A DNA stretch of 51,817 nt from Dehalococcoidales bacterium. Its GTDB lineage: Bacteria > Chloroflexota > Dehalococcoidia > Dehalococcoidales > Fen-1064. The DNA lies in the NCBI GenBank assembly GCA_020342155.1, contig CP070842.1, forward strand, positions 137,054 to 188,870, read 5' to 3'. Below the pieces are notes generated by a model. The model worked only from the letters and a program-made list of their open reading frames with translations, was not told where the DNA came from and did no database searches. This document shows positions 49,629-51,817 of this stretch, one piece after another. The position numbers and the translations under genes were made by a program. Each line of letters opens with the position of its first letter. Positions within the stretch are counted from its first letter, which is position 1.

Positions 49629-51817
49629 ATGATTAAATTTGCAATTAGGTTCAAACGGCCTCTAGCGTTCCTTCTAACTGTATTACTAACGGTAATGATA
49701 TATCCGGCAATAGGACCGACCAATTCTGCATTGGCGCGTTTCTATGATCTTGCGATAACCAAGGCTGATAGTCCTGACCCGGTAACAGCCGGGGAAGACC
49801 TGACGTACACGGTTACTGTCACTAATAACGGCCCTGATAGAGCCTATGGAGTCGTTGTCACGGATACGTTACCAGCCGGTGTTACCTATGTCTCGGCCGC
49901 TGGCAGTCAGGGGACAGCCAGTTATGTAAGTGGAGTTGTCACCTGGGAGTTAGGCATTCTGTCCAGAGGAGCCTCGGCTACTCTGACAATAATAGTCACC
50001 GTGGATGTGGAAACACGCGGAACACTTACCAACACTGCCGAAGTTAGTAGTATGGATACGGATACCAATCTGGGAAATAATACTGTCACAGAAGATACAA
50101 CAGTTCGTGCTTATACCAACCTCTGGATTGATAAGGATGATGATACTGACCCGTTGTACCCTGGTGATACTCTGACCTATACCGTCGCCGTTGGAAATGG
50201 TGGGCCCCACGATGCCAGTGGAGTGGTGGTTGAAGATACGCTTCCAGCTGGTGTTACCTTTGTCTCGGCGGTAGGTAGCCAGGGGACAGCTACACATACT
50301 GCGGGTATTGTAGCGTGGGATATAGGTGAGCTGGCTAATGGAGCTACTGCTACCCTGACGATAGTCGTCACAATTGACGCTGATACCGAGGGGACGATAA
50401 CGAACACAGCGGTAGTCAGTGGAGATGATACTGACCCCAATCCGGGTAACAACACAGCCAGTGAAGACACAGTAGTTAATACGAAAGCCGACCTTGCGAT
50501 AACCAAATTTGATAATCCTGACCCCGTGATAGCCGGAGAAGAGCTGATATATACAGTAGAGGTTATGAATTATGGCCCCAGTGATGCCAGTGGGGTAGTG
50601 GTTACCGAAACACTTCCAGTTGGTCTCACCTATGTCTCGGCGGTAGGCAGTCAGGGTACGGCCACTTATGACAGTCCGGCGATACCGTCTTTGCCGGGGG
50701 TAGTTACCTGGGATGTTGGTGAGCTAGCTGATGGAGCAACAGCTACCCTGACGATAGTGGTGGTGGTGGACTCTGGGACCGAGAGTCTGCTGGCTAATAC
50801 TGCCAGTGTCACCGGCAATGACTACGACCCTGATACGACTAACAACACAGCGAAGGACGGTACAGTAGTCAACACAGAAACTGACCTTGCGATAACAAAA
50901 GCTGACAGTCCCGACCCGGTGATAGCCGGCGAAGAGCTGACGTATACGGTAGAGGTTATTAATAACGGTCCTAGTGATGCCAGTGGGGTGGTGGTTACCG
51001 ATACATTACCTGAGGGAGTCAGCTACGTATCCAACTATCCTACCCAGGGTACTGCTACCCATACTGCAGGAGTTGTGACGTGGGATGTTGGTGAGCTAGG
51101 CAGTGGGGCTTCAGCCACATTAACAATAGTCGTTACTGTTGGTTCAGGAACCGAGGGACCGCTGGCTAATACTGCCAGTGTGACCGGCAACGAATACGAT
51201 CCTGATGAGAGTAATAATACGGTAACTGAGAGTACCGGTGCGGACACGCGGGCTGACCTTGAGGTTACGAAGGTAGACAGTAGTGACCCGGTGATAGCCG
51301 GGGAAGAGCTGACATACACGGTCACGGTTACCAATAACGGCCCCAGTGATGCCAGTGGGGTGGTGGTCACGGATACACTACCGGCTGGCGTTACCTTTGA
51401 CTCAGCCAGTGTCACAGCTGGAGCCGATCCAACCCACATCGCAGGAGTGGTGACGTGGAATGTCGGCGAGCTAGCTGATGGAGCGACGGCCACTTTAACG
51501 ATAGTGGTCACGGTTGATGCTGACACCGAAGGGACGATAACGAACACGGCGGTAGTCTCCGGTGATGATACTGATCCTGATGAGAGTAACAACACAGCGA
51601 CTGAAGACACGGTAGTCAACACGGAAGCCGATCTTGTAATCACCAAGTCTGATAGTCCTGACCCGGTGATAGCGGGGCAGGGGCTGACATACACAGTAGT
51701 GGTTACCAACAATGGGCCCAGTGATGCCAGTGGGGTAGAGGTAACGGATACACTACCGGCTGGCGTTACCTTTGACTCAGCCAGTGTCACAGCTGGAGCC
51801 GATCCAACCCACATCGC
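49629..51817 (+). CDS. Secreted DUF11-repeat protein (partial, runs off window)
   Basis: At least 729 codons with no stop, cut by the right edge. An N-terminal signal (FKRPLAFLLTVLLTVMIYP, cleavage near SALA) is followed by tandem ~124-residue DUF11 repeats. These begin at 49746, 50118, 50490, 50883, 51255 and 51630; the third is about 131 residues long. Each repeat has ITKxDxPDPVxAGExLTYTVxVxNxGPSDASGVVVxDTLPxGVxx, then WxxGELxxGAxATLTIVVxVD and a TNTAxVxGxDxD ending. Such proteins are cell-surface or S-layer-associated. The repeats are strongly alike at the DNA level, suggesting recent duplication. Anchoring signals would lie beyond the window. Confidence 0.85.
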   Translation, partial: MIKFAIRFKRPLAFLLTVLLTVMIYPAIGPTNSALARFYDLAITKADSPDPVTAGEDLTYTVTVTNNGPDRAYGVVVTDTLPAGVTYVSAAGSQGTASYVSGVVTWELGILSRGASATLTIIVTVDVETRGTLTNTAEVSSMDTDTNLGNNTVTEDTTVRAYTNLWIDKDDDTDPLYPGDTLTYTVAVGNGGPHDASGVVVEDTLPAGVTFVSAVGSQGTATHTAGIVAWDIGELANGATATLTIVVTIDADTEGTITNTAVVSGDDTDPNPGNNTASEDTVVNTKADLAITKFDNPDPVIAGEELIYTVEVMNYGPSDASGVVVTETLPVGLTYVSAVGSQGTATYDSPAIPSLPGVVTWDVGELADGATATLTIVVVVDSGTESLLANTASVTGNDYDPDTTNNTAKDGTVVNTETDLAITKADSPDPVIAGEELTYTVEVINNGPSDASGVVVTDTLPEGVSYVSNYPTQGTATHTAGVVTWDVGELGSGASATLTIVVTVGSGTEGPLANTASVTGNEYDPDESNNTVTESTGADTRADLEVTKVDSSDPVIAGEELTYTVTVTNNGPSDASGVVVTDTLPAGVTFDSASVTAGADPTHIAGVVTWNVGELADGATATLTIVVTVDADTEGTITNTAVVSGDDTDPDESNNTATEDTVVNTEADLVITKSDSPDPVIAGQGLTYTVVVTNNGPSDASGVEVTDTLPAGVTFDSASVTAGADPTHI
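51369..51817 (+). repeat. 74-bp exact direct repeat inside the DUF11 gene
   Basis: Bases 51369-51442 and 51744-51817 are identical and offset by 375 bases, one repeat unit. The window ends inside the second copy, so the identity may extend further. Shorter shared blocks (for example GATGCCAGTGGGGT) occur in the other repeats. Confidence 0.9.

Noticed and set aside
51035..51814. 259-codon minus-strand Ser/Thr/Val-rich repetitive frame
   Set aside because: Antisense of the DUF11 repeats; its apparent repeats only reflect those of the real gene.

Overview
The window is a 51.8 kb chromosomal segment of roughly 53% GC. It is bacterial, and I infer a Chloroflexota (Dehalococcoidia-like) anaerobe. 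The inference rests on ferredoxin-rich and radical-SAM enzymes, PdxST rather than PdxJ, a short-type ThiC, a GreA fused to a recombinase-like N-terminal domain, a benzoyl-CoA-reductase-type operon and many GTG/TTG starts. No rRNA, tRNA, CRISPR array, transposase or origin was found. Taxonomy is inference only.

Region by region. (i) 1-7083 is mostly on the minus strand: pdxS, pdxT, an SpoIIIAA/Ycf45-like AAA ATPase interrupted by an in-frame amber codon, and a B12-binding-type radical SAM protein. Downstream lie two small membrane proteins and two lipoproteins. (ii) 7265-10144 holds a small beta-rich protein and a minus-strand nitrilase, rsmG and QueG-like set. (iii) 10235-15129 has a structured repeat, an enoyl-CoA hydratase, a TPP riboswitch with terminator controlling thiC, a geranylgeranyl-reductase-like flavoprotein and the GreA fusion. 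(iv) 15162-22961 carries a DUF362/ferredoxin protein, an MFS transporter, a DUF7282 lipoprotein, pilT coupled to a triple-PAS GGDEF/HD-GYP protein, and an excisionase-type HTH. (v) 23342-26640 has a CxxC protein, two more copies of the structured repeat, a second radical SAM protein and a lipoprotein.

(vi) 26722-32557 has a stand-alone LigD phosphoesterase domain, then a minus-strand catabolic set. That set comprises two tandem CocE/NonD hydrolases (the upstream one frameshifted), an enoyl-CoA hydratase and an amidohydrolase-fold protein lacking the metal ligands. (vii) 32718-39357 has pfkA, then a class III CoA-transferase, two 2-hydroxyacyl-CoA dehydratase/benzoyl-CoA reductase subunits and two different ASKHA activases. 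This is the most interesting system here: a complete ATP-dependent radical reductase or dehydratase set with its own CoA-transferase.

(viii) 39456-49317 is a signalling region: a soluble histidine kinase, a K+ channel with RCK domain, a CHASE2 adenylate cyclase, a FecR/DUF11/YfaP-like lipoprotein, a lone cyclic-nucleotide-binding domain and two metallo-beta-lactamase-fold proteins. The last of these resembles class II cAMP phosphodiesterases, so synthesis, sensing and breakdown of cAMP may sit side by side. (ix) 49629 to the end is a secreted DUF11-repeat protein running off the window.

A family of GC-rich, hairpin-forming intergenic repeats (at least four copies: 3974, 10235, 23804, 23952) is dispersed through the window.
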